DNA of 7,969 bases, taken from positions 1 to 7,969 of the forward strand of contig JAITAM010000202.1 in NCBI GenBank assembly GCA_031284085.1. Direction: 5' to 3'. Positions within the stretch are counted from its first letter, which is position 1, and each line of letters starts with the position of its first letter. The notes beneath the pieces were generated by a model. The model searched no databases. It was not told the origin of the DNA and saw only the letters and a program-made list of their open reading frames with translations. Shown here piece by piece: positions 1-6,540 of the stretch. The position numbers and the translations under genes are program-made. This DNA comes from Spirochaetaceae bacterium (GTDB lineage: Bacteria > Spirochaetota > Spirochaetia > Treponematales > Breznakiellaceae).

Positions 1-39
1 AATAGGAATTATTATTTGAGGCAAAAAAACGTCGCCTAA
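1..39 (+). CDS. Possible 3' end of a gene-cassette ORF (partial)
   Basis: Only one of the three plus-strand frames is open from the left edge; it gives 12 residues (NRNYYLRQKNVA) and stops with the TAA that lies inside the left outer box of the attC-like element (bases 37-39). Cassette ORFs commonly end inside or next to the outer box of their attC, so this is where a cassette gene would be expected to stop. Twelve codons cannot establish coding, and no family can be assigned. It may simply be chance. Confidence 0.25.
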   Translation, partial: NRNYYLRQKNVA

Positions 40-210
40 CAGGTCTGTTTATGCTGCCCGCCAGTAGGCGGCTCGGGTTCGTTCGCCTAGGTCATTCCGC
101 TACGCTCCATTCCCACGCCGTTGCTCCGGCACATTTTCTCAGCCCTGCAAACACTACGTGTTTCCTTATTCAGGCCGCCAAACCGCCACATACCGCCAGA
201 ACGTTAGGCG
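33..210. mobile_element. Integron attC-like recombination site (178 bp)
   Basis: The ends are perfectly complementary: CGCCTAAC at 33-40 and GTTAGGCG at 203-210. These fit the attC outer boxes R'' (RYYYAAC, here GCCTAAC) and R' (GTTRRRY, here GTTAGGC). Moving inwards, the arms pair imperfectly: TCTG (43-46) with CAGA (197-200), ATG (51-53) with CAT near 189-191, and GGCGGC (67-72) with GCCGCC (174-179), with unequal spacing that would leave unpaired bases, as in folded attC sites. The interior has smaller hairpins such as GCCG/CGGC around 116-130. The element is longer than class 1 integron attCs but within the range of large chromosomal-integron sites. Treponema denticola is known to carry a chromosomal integron; that this is the same class is inference. 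Because the outer boxes are palindromic, I cannot fix the cassette orientation. It could be the last attC of an array to the left or a solitary site. Confidence 0.72.
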
Positions 211-478
211 CAATGCCCCCTAAGTTCTGAAGGAATTGACAAAATATAAGAATGAATAAAATAATTTCATGAAAAGTACAAATGAACAATTAAGAAGCAG
301 AGGTTTTGTACCAGAATGCAAAGTTTAGAATTGAGTCGTTTAACGACAGATCTTACACTGAAACAGGTAAGACACTGCGTTAAAAGCGAGTAAATTAAAA
401 GGCCGCAAATTGCAAAACTACCGAATCCGGTGCGTTTTTAGTTGAGAATTGTACTTTATTAGAGTGAAATAAAAGGTC
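211..478. other. Gene-free stretch between attC-like site and livH
   Basis: I see no gene here. The stretch is AT-rich, and the only reading frames starting with ATG are under 30 codons, for example 19 codons from 269 and 24 from 317 on the plus strand. It contains small dyads: GTCGTT-T-AACGAC near 336-348 and a 6-bp pair (TCTTAC/GTAAGA) a little further on. A short ACCG/CGGT hairpin at 420-431 is downstream of livH but too weak to call a terminator. No start of livM is visible on the minus strand. Confidence 0.5.
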
Positions 479-1369
479 TTAAACCTTCACTCGGATTTTT
501 TTACCGAGAATACCGGTGGGCTTTACTGAAAGAATAATGATAAGAATTGCAAAAGAAATAGCATCGGCATATTGCGATGAAATAAAACCTTTTGTCAAAG
601 TTTCTGCAATACCAAGTATGAAACCCCCAAGCATAGCGCCCGGTACCGATCCTATACCGCCAAGTACGGCAGCGACAAAAGCTTTAAGGCCCGGCATGGT
701 TCCCATAGTCGGCGATATTTGCGGATAGGCACATGCAAAAAGAATACCGCCGGCCGCAGCAAGGATAGAACCAAGCGCAAAAGTGAAGGAAATAGTTCCA
801 TTTACCGAAATGCCCATGAGACTTGCCGCCTGCATATCGTATGATACGGCGCGCATCGCCTTACCACGTTTCGTGTAGTTGATAATGTAGTTCAAAATGA
901 ACATGAGGATAGCCGACAGTACAATAACAATAATCTGAATATTTGAAATCGAAATCCAACCGATTACCATAGTATTGACAGCCGGGCGGGGAAACTGCCG
1001 CGGGTTAGGGCCTACAAAAGGCAGGACGCGGGCGCCGTTTTGTAAAATGAGTGAAATAGCAATAGCTGTAATCAGAGAATTAAGCCTTGGAGCATTCCGC
1101 AAGGGGCGGTAGGCAAAGCGCTCGATAAGAACGCCAAGTACTCCACAAACAACAAAAGAAGCCAAAAATGCAATGGCCAACGATACCGGTGATACTCCGA
1201 GTATTGACAGCAGAAAATAGCCGGTATAAGCGCCCACCATCAGTATATCACCGTGCGCAAAGTTGATAAGCATTACGATACCGTATACCATGGTATAACC
1301 CAGTGCAATCAGTGCATAAATACTTCCCAGTGAGATGCCGTTGATTAGTTGTTGTAGAAACATTGCCAT
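479..1369 (-). CDS. livH: Branched-chain amino acid ABC transporter permease LivH
   Basis: Inner-membrane permease of a LIV-type (HAAT) ABC importer for branched-chain or related amino acids; it normally pairs with LivM and is driven by the ATPases LivG and LivF. The protein is almost entirely hydrophobic helices. Family hallmarks, numbered from the chosen start, are LGYTMVYGI (23-31) running into INFAHGD (35-41), the RPLRNAP loop (88-94) and the cytoplasmic coupling segment GKAMRA...AASLMGI (169-187). Length is 296 residues, close to E. coli LivH, and both ends look complete. The frame is open upstream to a TTG at 1396, but that codon sits inside the arm of a long hairpin and has no ribosome binding site. 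I prefer ATG 1369 (MAMFLQQ), where family-like sequence begins; ATG 1363 is also possible. None has a clear Shine-Dalgarno. It lies 111 bp downstream of the binding-protein gene and probably shares its transcript. No livM follows in the window. Confidence 0.93.
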   Translation of the reverse strand: MAMFLQQLINGISLGSIYALIALGYTMVYGIVMLINFAHGDILMVGAYTGYFLLSILGVSPVSLAIAFLASFVVCGVLGVLIERFAYRPLRNAPRLNSLITAIAISLILQNGARVLPFVGPNPRQFPRPAVNTMVIGWISISNIQIIVIVLSAILMFILNYIINYTKRGKAMRAVSYDMQAASLMGISVNGTISFTFALGSILAAAGGILFACAYPQISPTMGTMPGLKAFVAAVLGGIGSVPGAMLGGFILGIAETLTKGFISSQYADAISFAILIIILSVKPTGILGKKIRVKV

Positions 1370-1435
1370 AAGACTTATGGTAGTGGTTATAGGCAATAAG
1401 TCTTAGGATTGGTTGTAAACCCTAAGACTATTGCC
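1361..1435 (-). promoter_or_regulatory. Alternative hairpins between binding protein and livH
   Basis: Read on the minus strand, GGCAATAGTCTTAGG (1435-1421) and CCTAAGACTTATTGCC (1407-1392) form a 15-bp stem with one bulged base and a 13-base loop. The second arm also contains TAAGACTTAT (1405-1396), which is perfectly complementary to ATAAGTCTTA (1378-1369); the last A of that segment is the A of the preferred livH ATG. The two 10-15 bp helices use the same middle arm, so they are mutually exclusive. The segment over the start codon is also self-complementary (CCATAAG-T-CTTATGG). A stem between a binding-protein gene and its permease genes often protects the upstream message and keeps the permease low. 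A true switch controlling livH is inference. There is no U-tract, so it is not a standard terminator. Confidence 0.55.
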
Positions 1436-1480
1436 TACCCTCAAAACCTATTCCTTTCTTTTATTTGTTTACCTTGTTTT

Positions 1481-2623
1481 TTATGGATTTACCGTTGTTT
1501 TGTAAACAGTAGTTAATTTACCGCTACTGTTTTTGACGACTTCCATCATAACAGCGGATTTAATCGGGTTCCGTTTCGTATCAAAGGTAAGGTTTCCGGT
1601 AACATAGCTGCCGTTAGTTTTGAGTAAAGCATCTCTCACCGCTGCTGCTTCGGTAGATCCGGCTCTAATGATAGCATCTTTGATCATATATAAGGAATCA
1701 TACCCTAAAGCGGCAAAGGAAACCGGCACAGAATTGTACTTTGCTTGATAAGCTTTAACAAAATTTACTACTTTGGGATCGGTCGAGTCCGAAGCATAAT
1801 GATCGGAATAAAAACCATTCAACACTTCATCTCCGGCGTTTTCAGTAATGCCGCCCCAACCATCAGCACCGACTATAGGAGTATTGATACCTTGTGCGCG
1901 TAATTGCTTAGCGATCAGAGAGACTGTGGCATAATAATCCGGCAAATATACCAGATCGGGATTTGTATTTTTTATTTTGGTCAGTTGAGCATTAAAATCA
2001 ACGTCGCCTGTTAGGTAGGATTCAGATGCAACAACGGTACCGCCTGCACTCTGGAAAGCCGTAATAAAGTTTTCCATAAGACCAACGGAGTAATCATTAC
2101 CGTTATCGTAAAGTATAGCAGCCCGCCGTACCTTGAGATTTGTTGCGGCAAAAGCCCCGCCAACTGTACCCTGAAACGGGTCAATAAAACAGGCACGGAA
2201 CACATAATCGCCGGCATCGGTAATTGATTCCATAGTTGCAGCCGGCGCCAAAAGCAATACCTTCTGTGCTTGAGCCAGAGAGCTAATTGCAGCGGTACAG
2301 CCGGATGTAAGACTTCCAATAATGATCTTTGCCCCGTTTTGAGTTGTTAATTTCTTATACGCATTAACAGTTTTTTCGGCATTCCCTTCGTCATCCTCAG
2401 AGATCAACACAAGCTTTTTACCATTAATACCACCGGCTCCATTGATCTCTTCAATAGCCAATTCAATACCATTCCGTGCTTCTACACCGTAGACAGCTAC
2501 GGATCCGGATAATGGAAAAATACCACCAATAGTAATAGTGGAAGATGTGTCGGCGGAACCATGGGCTAATACCAGAGTCCCCACACAAACAAAAACACAG
2601 AGAGTTAAAAATAACTTTTTCAC
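1481..2623 (-). CDS. livK: Branched-chain amino acid ABC transporter substrate-binding protein
   Basis: Periplasmic receptor of the LIV-type importer (LivJ/LivK family, type I periplasmic fold); it delivers leucine, isoleucine, valine or a related amino acid to LivH/LivM. The frame is open to 2683, but the start is the GTG at 2623: a perfect AAGGAGG lies 6 bases upstream, and the next residues form a signal peptide (KK, then a hydrophobic core to about residue 20, with likely cleavage after VLA or GSA). Cys 9 and 14 fall inside the core and do not make a lipobox, so I expect a soluble periplasmic protein. Family marks in the 380-residue precursor are GGIFPLSG (33-40), EINGAGGINGKK (59-70), the ligand-binding segment SLTSGCT (104-110) and PAAT (127-130). 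The order binding protein then livH is the usual one. The livJ/livK symbols are interchangeable here; the exact ligand is not known. Confidence 0.93.
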   Translation of the reverse strand: MKKLFLTLCVFVCVGTLVLAHGSADTSSTITIGGIFPLSGSVAVYGVEARNGIELAIEEINGAGGINGKKLVLISEDDEGNAEKTVNAYKKLTTQNGAKIIIGSLTSGCTAAISSLAQAQKVLLLAPAATMESITDAGDYVFRACFIDPFQGTVGGAFAATNLKVRRAAILYDNGNDYSVGLMENFITAFQSAGGTVVASESYLTGDVDFNAQLTKIKNTNPDLVYLPDYYATVSLIAKQLRAQGINTPIVGADGWGGITENAGDEVLNGFYSDHYASDSTDPKVVNFVKAYQAKYNSVPVSFAALGYDSLYMIKDAIIRAGSTEAAAVRDALLKTNGSYVTGNLTFDTKRNPIKSAVMMEVVKNSSGKLTTVYKTTVNP

Positions 2624-2629
2624 GCCTTT

Positions 2630-2636
2630 CCTCCTT
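2630..2636 (-). promoter_or_regulatory. Ribosome binding site fixing the GTG start of livK
   Basis: AAGGAGG on the minus strand, six bases before GTG 2623. It decides the start: the more distant in-frame ATG at 2683 would put 20 charged, non-signal-like residues before the signal peptide and has no comparable site. Confidence 0.85.
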
Positions 2637-2652
2637 AACCAGAAAAGATTAA

Positions 2653-2668
2653 ATCGTATCAAAACGAT
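2653..2668 (-). promoter_or_regulatory. Small dyad in the livK leader
   Basis: ATCGT and ACGAT are perfect inverted arms around a 6-base centre, lying just downstream of the predicted livK promoter. It could be an operator half-site pair or a leader hairpin. Five-bp arms occur often by chance, so the assignment is weak. Confidence 0.25.
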
Positions 2669-2673
2669 ATTCT

Positions 2674-2702
2674 CTAATAGCATTTTTCTTCAAAAGAATC
2701 AA
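2674..2702 (-). promoter_or_regulatory. Candidate sigma-70 promoter for livK-livH
   Basis: On the minus strand TTGATT (2702-2697) and TATTAG (2679-2674) are separated by exactly 17 bases. Each matches consensus at four positions or more. Initiation would fall near 2667 and give a leader of roughly 45 bases before GTG 2623. The 164-bp gap after the TM2 gene, with no clear terminator in it, means read-through from upstream is also possible. Confidence 0.4.
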
Positions 2703-2787
2703 GTTGGAAAACTGGAAAAAGAGACAAATAATTAAGGCAAAGATGAAAACTAACAGAGCTTTTCTTTTACCTTTCTATGATATTCAT

Positions 2788-3270
2788 TTAGAATTCTTCA
2801 AGTGGCGCATTGGTATCCATTATTTCTGGAATGACATAAACGAGAGAACCGGTTTCACGTACTCGTATTTCAGCAAAACCTTTAGATACCATTGCATCTA
2901 ATGCCTTCTTTGCTTCTTCTAATGAAATATTACCGGCTAAAGCAAGATCACTCGGTGTAATCATACCATTATTCATTTTTGCTGTACGGATAATTGAATG
3001 CTCTACACTATTTTTTGTACGTTGAGCATAAGACATACCCTGCTGATGCTGGTATATCGTATCAATTTTTTCTAGACCGGAAAGCAAATTTGCATTACGT
3101 ACTTGTGATGGCAGGGTAAAAAGATCAAAAAGAGAACCAATACCGCATAAGCCACCGGTAAGCATCCATAAAATTCCACTCGGTATTTTCCCTAGATAAA
3201 ACCGGTGAAAACCCAAAGCACCAAATCCTGAGATAAACCAAAGCAAGTACGCTACACCAACACTATACAT
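2788..3270 (-). CDS. TM2 domain protein with C-terminal winged-helix-like domain
   Basis: A 160-residue membrane protein of unknown function. Residues 4-56 form a TM2 domain: two hydrophobic helices around the signature GFHRFYLGK (20-28), with a second helix ending in an acidic residue (SLFDLF, Asp49). A polar linker follows (about 57-90). Residues 91-150 look like a small winged helix: a helix around Met99, MITPSDLALAGNISLEEAKKALDAM as helix-turn-helix-like segments, then a two-stranded wing (FAEIRVRE / LVYVIPE). This fold often mediates DNA or protein contact, so the protein may couple the membrane to a cytoplasmic sensor. That is inference, since TM2 proteins are poorly characterised. ATG 3270 is preceded by AAGGGGG at suitable spacing, and a promoter lies upstream. 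It points the same way as livK, 164 bp upstream of it, and diverges from the 625-residue gene. Confidence 0.85.
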   Translation of the reverse strand: MYSVGVAYLLWFISGFGALGFHRFYLGKIPSGILWMLTGGLCGIGSLFDLFTLPSQVRNANLLSGLEKIDTIYQHQQGMSYAQRTKNSVEHSIIRTAKMNNGMITPSDLALAGNISLEEAKKALDAMVSKGFAEIRVRETGSLVYVIPEIMDTNAPLEEF

Positions 3271-3321
3271 AGTTTCCCCCTTCTAATATCTAAAAACACC
3301 GATACTAGACATATAGTACAC

Positions 3322-3350
3322 AGTATAGCAAACATTGGAGAGTTTTCCAA
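3322..3350 (-). promoter_or_regulatory. Promoter of the TM2 protein gene
   Basis: On the minus strand TTGGAA (3350-3345) and TATACT (3327-3322) are 17 bases apart; the -10 matches consensus at five of six positions. Initiation near 3315 gives a leader of about 45 bases. The -35 is the arm of a 5-bp dyad (TTGGA...TCCAA, 3335-3350), which could be an operator. Confidence 0.55.
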
Positions 3351-3446
3351 GAGGAAAGCGCAAAAAACTGGTAATTCCAAATTCGACAGGTGGCTGAGGT
3401 ACATCGCCGGCGCTGCTCCAGTGTTTATACTTTCTTATTCACACGC

Positions 3447-3475
3447 TTGAAAAGTTGTAACTTTACTTATACAAT
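3447..3475 (+). promoter_or_regulatory. Near-consensus promoter abutting the ATG (leaderless)
   Basis: TTGAAA (3447-3452) and TACAAT (3470-3475) are separated by 17 bases, and each differs from consensus at one position. Transcription should start about 7 bases after the -10, at 3482-3483, which is the ATG of the next gene. There is no Shine-Dalgarno before that ATG, as expected for a leaderless message. The promoter also shows that the 31 codons of open frame upstream (from 3390) are not translated. Confidence 0.65.
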
Positions 3476-3482
3476 ACACTTT

Positions 3483-5360
3483 ATGACACAGAAAATTGAT
3501 CTTTATTCTACCTTAAAATACTACGCAAACACAACGCACTCACCTACTATAGAAATGCGTGCCTTTTGTGAATTTATTGAAAAGTATGCTAAGCATATGG
3601 TAACAACGCAACCGGAATGGGCGCACTGGACCAGCGATGCTCGGATTAAATTGCAAAAAGAACTACCATCATTGACTGAAACAGGAAAGTGCAAAATTCT
3701 TTCTGAAAGTCAAAAAGGCTCTTTATTCCTGCCCTACTATTATGCTGATATTGTACTAGACAGCTATGAGGCACTCGCTATTACAGCGAATCTTCCTTTT
3801 CCGGATGAATCATCGTTGGGAATAACGGTGCCGGAAAATGATATTGTTAAGATACAGCTAGAGGGAGATTTTCTATCGTACCTTGAAAAATCGTCTACTG
3901 ACCTCTACCCCATCATAAAAATAGCATTCTTAGAACGTTATGGAACAACTCTTATTGTTTCTTCGCTTTTGCCCGAACGTTTTTTTGAGATAGCGCTTCT
4001 AAAAATTGCCCACTTCCTAAACGATTCAGCCAGCTTCCTTTTTGTTCAAAACAAATTACTCGTACAGTTATCGGGAAGGGAAATGGACTTAAAGAATATG
4101 CTTGCTCGTATCCAAAACAATCCGGAAGAATGTTTAGCTGATATTGAAAATTCTGGAGAGTTTTCAACTCTATTTTGGACATACTTTTGCGCTTTGATAA
4201 AAAACGATATGAAAAAAAAAGCCGATCTGCTTAGCGGAGACATTGCAGTTACTCAGGCTGTCTATGTGCTTGAGCAGTACAACAACTTTTATAAGTCAAA
4301 ATCGCTCAAGAGAAAAGGGCAGGAGCAGGCATTTAAGGCGCTTGATTACAATCTTGAAAAGCCGCCGTATTTCTTTAGCCTCAGCGATATTTTGAAGTTT
4401 ACCAATGAGCAGGGAGTGCTTCTTCTTGATATTTATTCAAAAGATAGCCTTGAAGAACACCTTAGAGCTAAAACTACGGAAGACACTGACGGAATGGCTG
4501 AATTTATTGTGATAACCGGAGTGGATCAATGGTTTGTTCACCACAGCCGCCTGATTCCACTTTGCAACCGATTCATTAGTGAAACACGCTCTCCGATCCG
4601 GAAAATGATCATTAAACGTTGGGTTAGACTGCTCAAGTCTTACAATGAAGAACCGTCTATGAAAAGTGATGAAGAATTTGAAAAGATGTTATTGCGGTGC
4701 ATTAAAGATATGTCGCAGCCCTTTTTTGCCCTTCTCACAAATAAAAAGTTCGGACTGATCTATGTACAACTGGAACAGGTGCAAACCGGTGTAGCAAACA
4801 CTACAAAGATATTTATTAACGGGAAGTTGGCGCCGCTCAGCGATCTTTTGTTTATAAAACGAGCCGATCTCCTTAATGAAATTAAAAATAGTTTGCCGAT
4901 GTACTATTCCATACCTATTTTATATAAAATTGTAGCTTTCTTAAACAGCTTAAAGAAAAAGAAGCCTGCCGACAAAAAGGAACGTAAAGACAGCGAGGAT
5001 AAAAAATCAGGAAATAATGACGCCGATATTCAGACCGTGCTTAAAAATGCCCGCGCAAGCCTTATACCGGAAGGCAAGACCCTTGAGAGTTACATGGTAG
5101 AATTATTGAAACGGTGGAACTTAGTCCTCGATTCAACAGCTCAAAAGAATCTTACAGAAGATGTTAATGCTTTGGTCCGGGACCAGATGCGAATAGTATT
5201 CCGAGTCAAGCACAAAGTAACCATGGATTCTATTGAGCAGATGTCGAAAAGCATTATCACTAAATCAAAGGCTTTATCTACTAAAATACGCGATCAAGAG
5301 TCTCTGCAGCTGTACATAAAATTATATATAATCAAGATATTACAAGCAGGAAAAGTCTAA
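3483..5360 (+). CDS. Conserved-type hypothetical protein, 625 aa, unknown function
   Basis: I do not recognise this family. The start at 3483 (MTQKIDLYS) is chosen because a near-consensus promoter ends 7 bases before it; the frame is open to 3390, but that extension overlaps the promoter and is low-complexity. The protein is mostly alpha-helical by composition and rich in Leu, Lys, Glu and Ile, with no signal peptide and no convincing membrane helix, so it is probably cytoplasmic. A very basic low-complexity linker (residues about 491-515, runs of KKKK, DKKERKD, EDKK) separates a large N-terminal part from a helical C-terminal domain of about 110 residues that ends in IKLYIIKILQAGKV. The N-terminal part contains YYYADIVLDSYEA and LEGDFLSYLEK. 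No catalytic motif is evident. It diverges from the TM2 gene and converges on the oxidoreductase. The codon pattern looks coding throughout; it is probably a real lineage-specific protein, perhaps restricted to Treponema. Confidence 0.85.
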   Translation: MTQKIDLYSTLKYYANTTHSPTIEMRAFCEFIEKYAKHMVTTQPEWAHWTSDARIKLQKELPSLTETGKCKILSESQKGSLFLPYYYADIVLDSYEALAITANLPFPDESSLGITVPENDIVKIQLEGDFLSYLEKSSTDLYPIIKIAFLERYGTTLIVSSLLPERFFEIALLKIAHFLNDSASFLFVQNKLLVQLSGREMDLKNMLARIQNNPEECLADIENSGEFSTLFWTYFCALIKNDMKKKADLLSGDIAVTQAVYVLEQYNNFYKSKSLKRKGQEQAFKALDYNLEKPPYFFSLSDILKFTNEQGVLLLDIYSKDSLEEHLRAKTTEDTDGMAEFIVITGVDQWFVHHSRLIPLCNRFISETRSPIRKMIIKRWVRLLKSYNEEPSMKSDEEFEKMLLRCIKDMSQPFFALLTNKKFGLIYVQLEQVQTGVANTTKIFINGKLAPLSDLLFIKRADLLNEIKNSLPMYYSIPILYKIVAFLNSLKKKKPADKKERKDSEDKKSGNNDADIQTVLKNARASLIPEGKTLESYMVELLKRWNLVLDSTAQKNLTEDVNALVRDQMRIVFRVKHKVTMDSIEQMSKSIITKSKALSTKIRDQESLQLYIKLYIIKILQAGKV

Positions 5361-5368
5361 TGATGGAG

Positions 5369-6337
5369 TTAAATAGCGTCAATCGAATCGATAAAGTCAA
5401 TACCGGCGATGCTATCGCTCACATGAGAGCGAGGTATCCTGCCCGGTTCTCGAACACAGGCAACTGCATCGGCAACCATAGCGACAAAGTAACCGGTAGG
5501 GCCGCTAAAGCTTTCTTTTGTCTTGGCAAGAGATCGAAAGCCCTTTGCATAAGAGCAAATGTCCGCTTCCCACACACTGAAGACATCATTACCGATTTGT
5601 AATCGGCCGGCTGTGCAGTTGCATTCTATTTCAAAGACAAGATAATCCCGACCGGCGCCGACTTCTATAAGAAACTCAATGCCGCTATCCAGAGTTCCGG
5701 TCAAAAATACGGTTCCGCTTTGGCTGTCAAGGGCTGCGCCCCAAGGCTTCCCAATCTTTTTTATTGTGGAATTGCTTAAAAAAAGCAGCATATCAACAAG
5801 ATGCGTGCCGTCATTCCATAACACATCGCGGAGTCTGCGCTTTCTTCCCATGCACAGGCTCATCTTTATGCTTAAAAGTTCTCCAAGCTGCCTAGTATCG
5901 AGGATCTCCTTTGCACGGATGTAATTTTTTGCATAACGGCGTTCATGGTTGACCAATATCCGTGAAGGGAGCCGTCCAATACGGCGAGCGCCCTCACGGG
6001 TATCGGCAAGGGGCTTTTCACAGATGATCACAGGAACGCCGAGCCGTGCCGCAAGCGTACAGTATTCCTCATGCAAGTCAGGCATAGTGGCGACAACGGC
6101 AATCAACGGCTTATGGGTTTTGATCATTGTCTCGGCATTATCGTAAACGGCGCAGTTCCAGCGTGCGGCAAAACAAGCGCGCCGGTTTGGATCGGTATCC
6201 ATGCCGGCTGCAATAATGCAATCCGGGTTCGCCGCTACCGCTCCTGCATGGGTGCATGGTTTTTCCCGAAGCGGATCATCCTCAAGCAGTGATGCAATAC
6301 GTCCTAGTCCAATAAAAACAACGGGTATACGTTCCAT
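5369..6337 (-). CDS. Gfo/Idh/MocA-family NAD(P)-dependent oxidoreductase
   Basis: A cytoplasmic dehydrogenase of 322 residues, full length for the family. Members oxidise or reduce hydroxyl and keto groups of sugars, inositols and related compounds using NAD(P). The N-terminal Rossmann fold starts at once: VVFIGLGRIA with the dinucleotide motif GLGRIA (10-15), then an acidic end of beta-2 (GMDTDP, Asp47). The family hallmark CEKPLA (106-111) gives the catalytic Lys108. NHERRY (130-135) leads into the alpha/beta C-terminal domain, where GTHLVD (177-182) supplies the usual His179 near the substrate. The substrate cannot be told from sequence, and there is no sugar-pathway neighbour. ATG 6337 has GAGGAG 8 bases upstream. 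Its 3' end faces the 625-residue gene across only 8 bp, with no terminator between. By eye the gene is more GC-rich than its neighbour, which could reflect a different origin. Confidence 0.9.
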   Translation of the reverse strand: MERIPVVFIGLGRIASLLEDDPLREKPCTHAGAVAANPDCIIAAGMDTDPNRRACFAARWNCAVYDNAETMIKTHKPLIAVVATMPDLHEEYCTLAARLGVPVIICEKPLADTREGARRIGRLPSRILVNHERRYAKNYIRAKEILDTRQLGELLSIKMSLCMGRKRRLRDVLWNDGTHLVDMLLFLSNSTIKKIGKPWGAALDSQSGTVFLTGTLDSGIEFLIEVGAGRDYLVFEIECNCTAGRLQIGNDVFSVWEADICSYAKGFRSLAKTKESFSGPTGYFVAMVADAVACVREPGRIPRSHVSDSIAGIDFIDSIDAI

Positions 6338-6345
6338 AAATTCTT

Positions 6346-6386
6346 CTCCTCAGGCCGGTCTATCTTTAAGCTTCGGCATTGTATCA
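6346..6386 (-). promoter_or_regulatory. Extended -10 promoter and RBS of the oxidoreductase
   Basis: On the minus strand TGATACAAT (6386-6378) fits an extended -10 (TG-N-TATAAT with one mismatch); no good -35 lies 17 bases upstream, as is common for this class. A GAGGAG ribosome binding site is at 6351-6346, 8 bases before the ATG. The -10 lies in the degenerate tail of an inverted repeat module whose other copies read GATACAACAAC, so the promoter appears to have come from the repeat. Confidence 0.45.
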
Positions 6387-6395
6387 AGGGCAGCC

Positions 6396-6440
6396 GTACG
6401 GCTTTTTGCCCGCCAGCGGGTTTCAAAGCAGGCACGGCCT
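6396..6440. repeat. Inverted repeat arm, 45 bp (left)
   Basis: This is the reverse complement of 6711-6755 with two differences, one of which lies in a hairpin triloop. The inner 25 bases (6396-6420) match the other arm exactly. The arms are 270 bp apart and enclose the 23-bp units and the first direct module. It also contains the 12-bp palindrome AGCCGTACGGCT (6392-6403, partly outside the arm). Confidence 0.85.
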
Positions 6441-6445
6441 GCTTT
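6425..6445. repeat. Strong hairpin AAAGCAGGC/GCCTGCTTT
   Basis: A perfect 9-bp stem around a 3-base loop, ending in a short T run on the plus strand. It has terminator-like shape, but no gene leads into it on the plus strand, and on the minus strand it lies upstream of the oxidoreductase. The same hairpin occurs, with altered stems, in every complete copy of the module, so I read it as part of the repeat. Confidence 0.6.
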
Positions 6446-6540
6446 TGGGCTAGAGGTCTGACCCCTTCCTGCCCAATGAGATGGGCAGACAGTGCTTCTT
6501 GAAATTCTTTACTGCACTCTTGTACTCCCCAGCCTGATGG

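Noticed and set aside
420..431. Terminator after livH (ACCG-AATC-CGGT)
   Set aside because: The stem is only 4 bp, with a short T run on the minus strand; too weak to call.
1370..1396. TTG start for livH at 1396
   Set aside because: The codon lies inside a long hairpin arm without a ribosome binding site, and family-like sequence begins only near the ATGs at 1369 and 1363.
2624..2683. Upstream ATG start for livK at 2683
   Set aside because: The GTG at 2623 has a perfect AAGGAGG at ideal spacing and begins a proper signal peptide; the upstream part overlaps the likely promoter and leader.
3390..3482. N-terminal extension of the 625-residue protein (start at 3390)
   Set aside because: It overlaps a near-consensus promoter that ends 7 bases before the internal ATG, has no ribosome binding site, and the encoded residues look unlike the rest of the protein.
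5679..6461. Plus-strand ORFs of 65-86 codons opposite the oxidoreductase
   Set aside because: Shadow frames antisense to a clear Gfo/Idh/MocA gene, with no homology features of their own.
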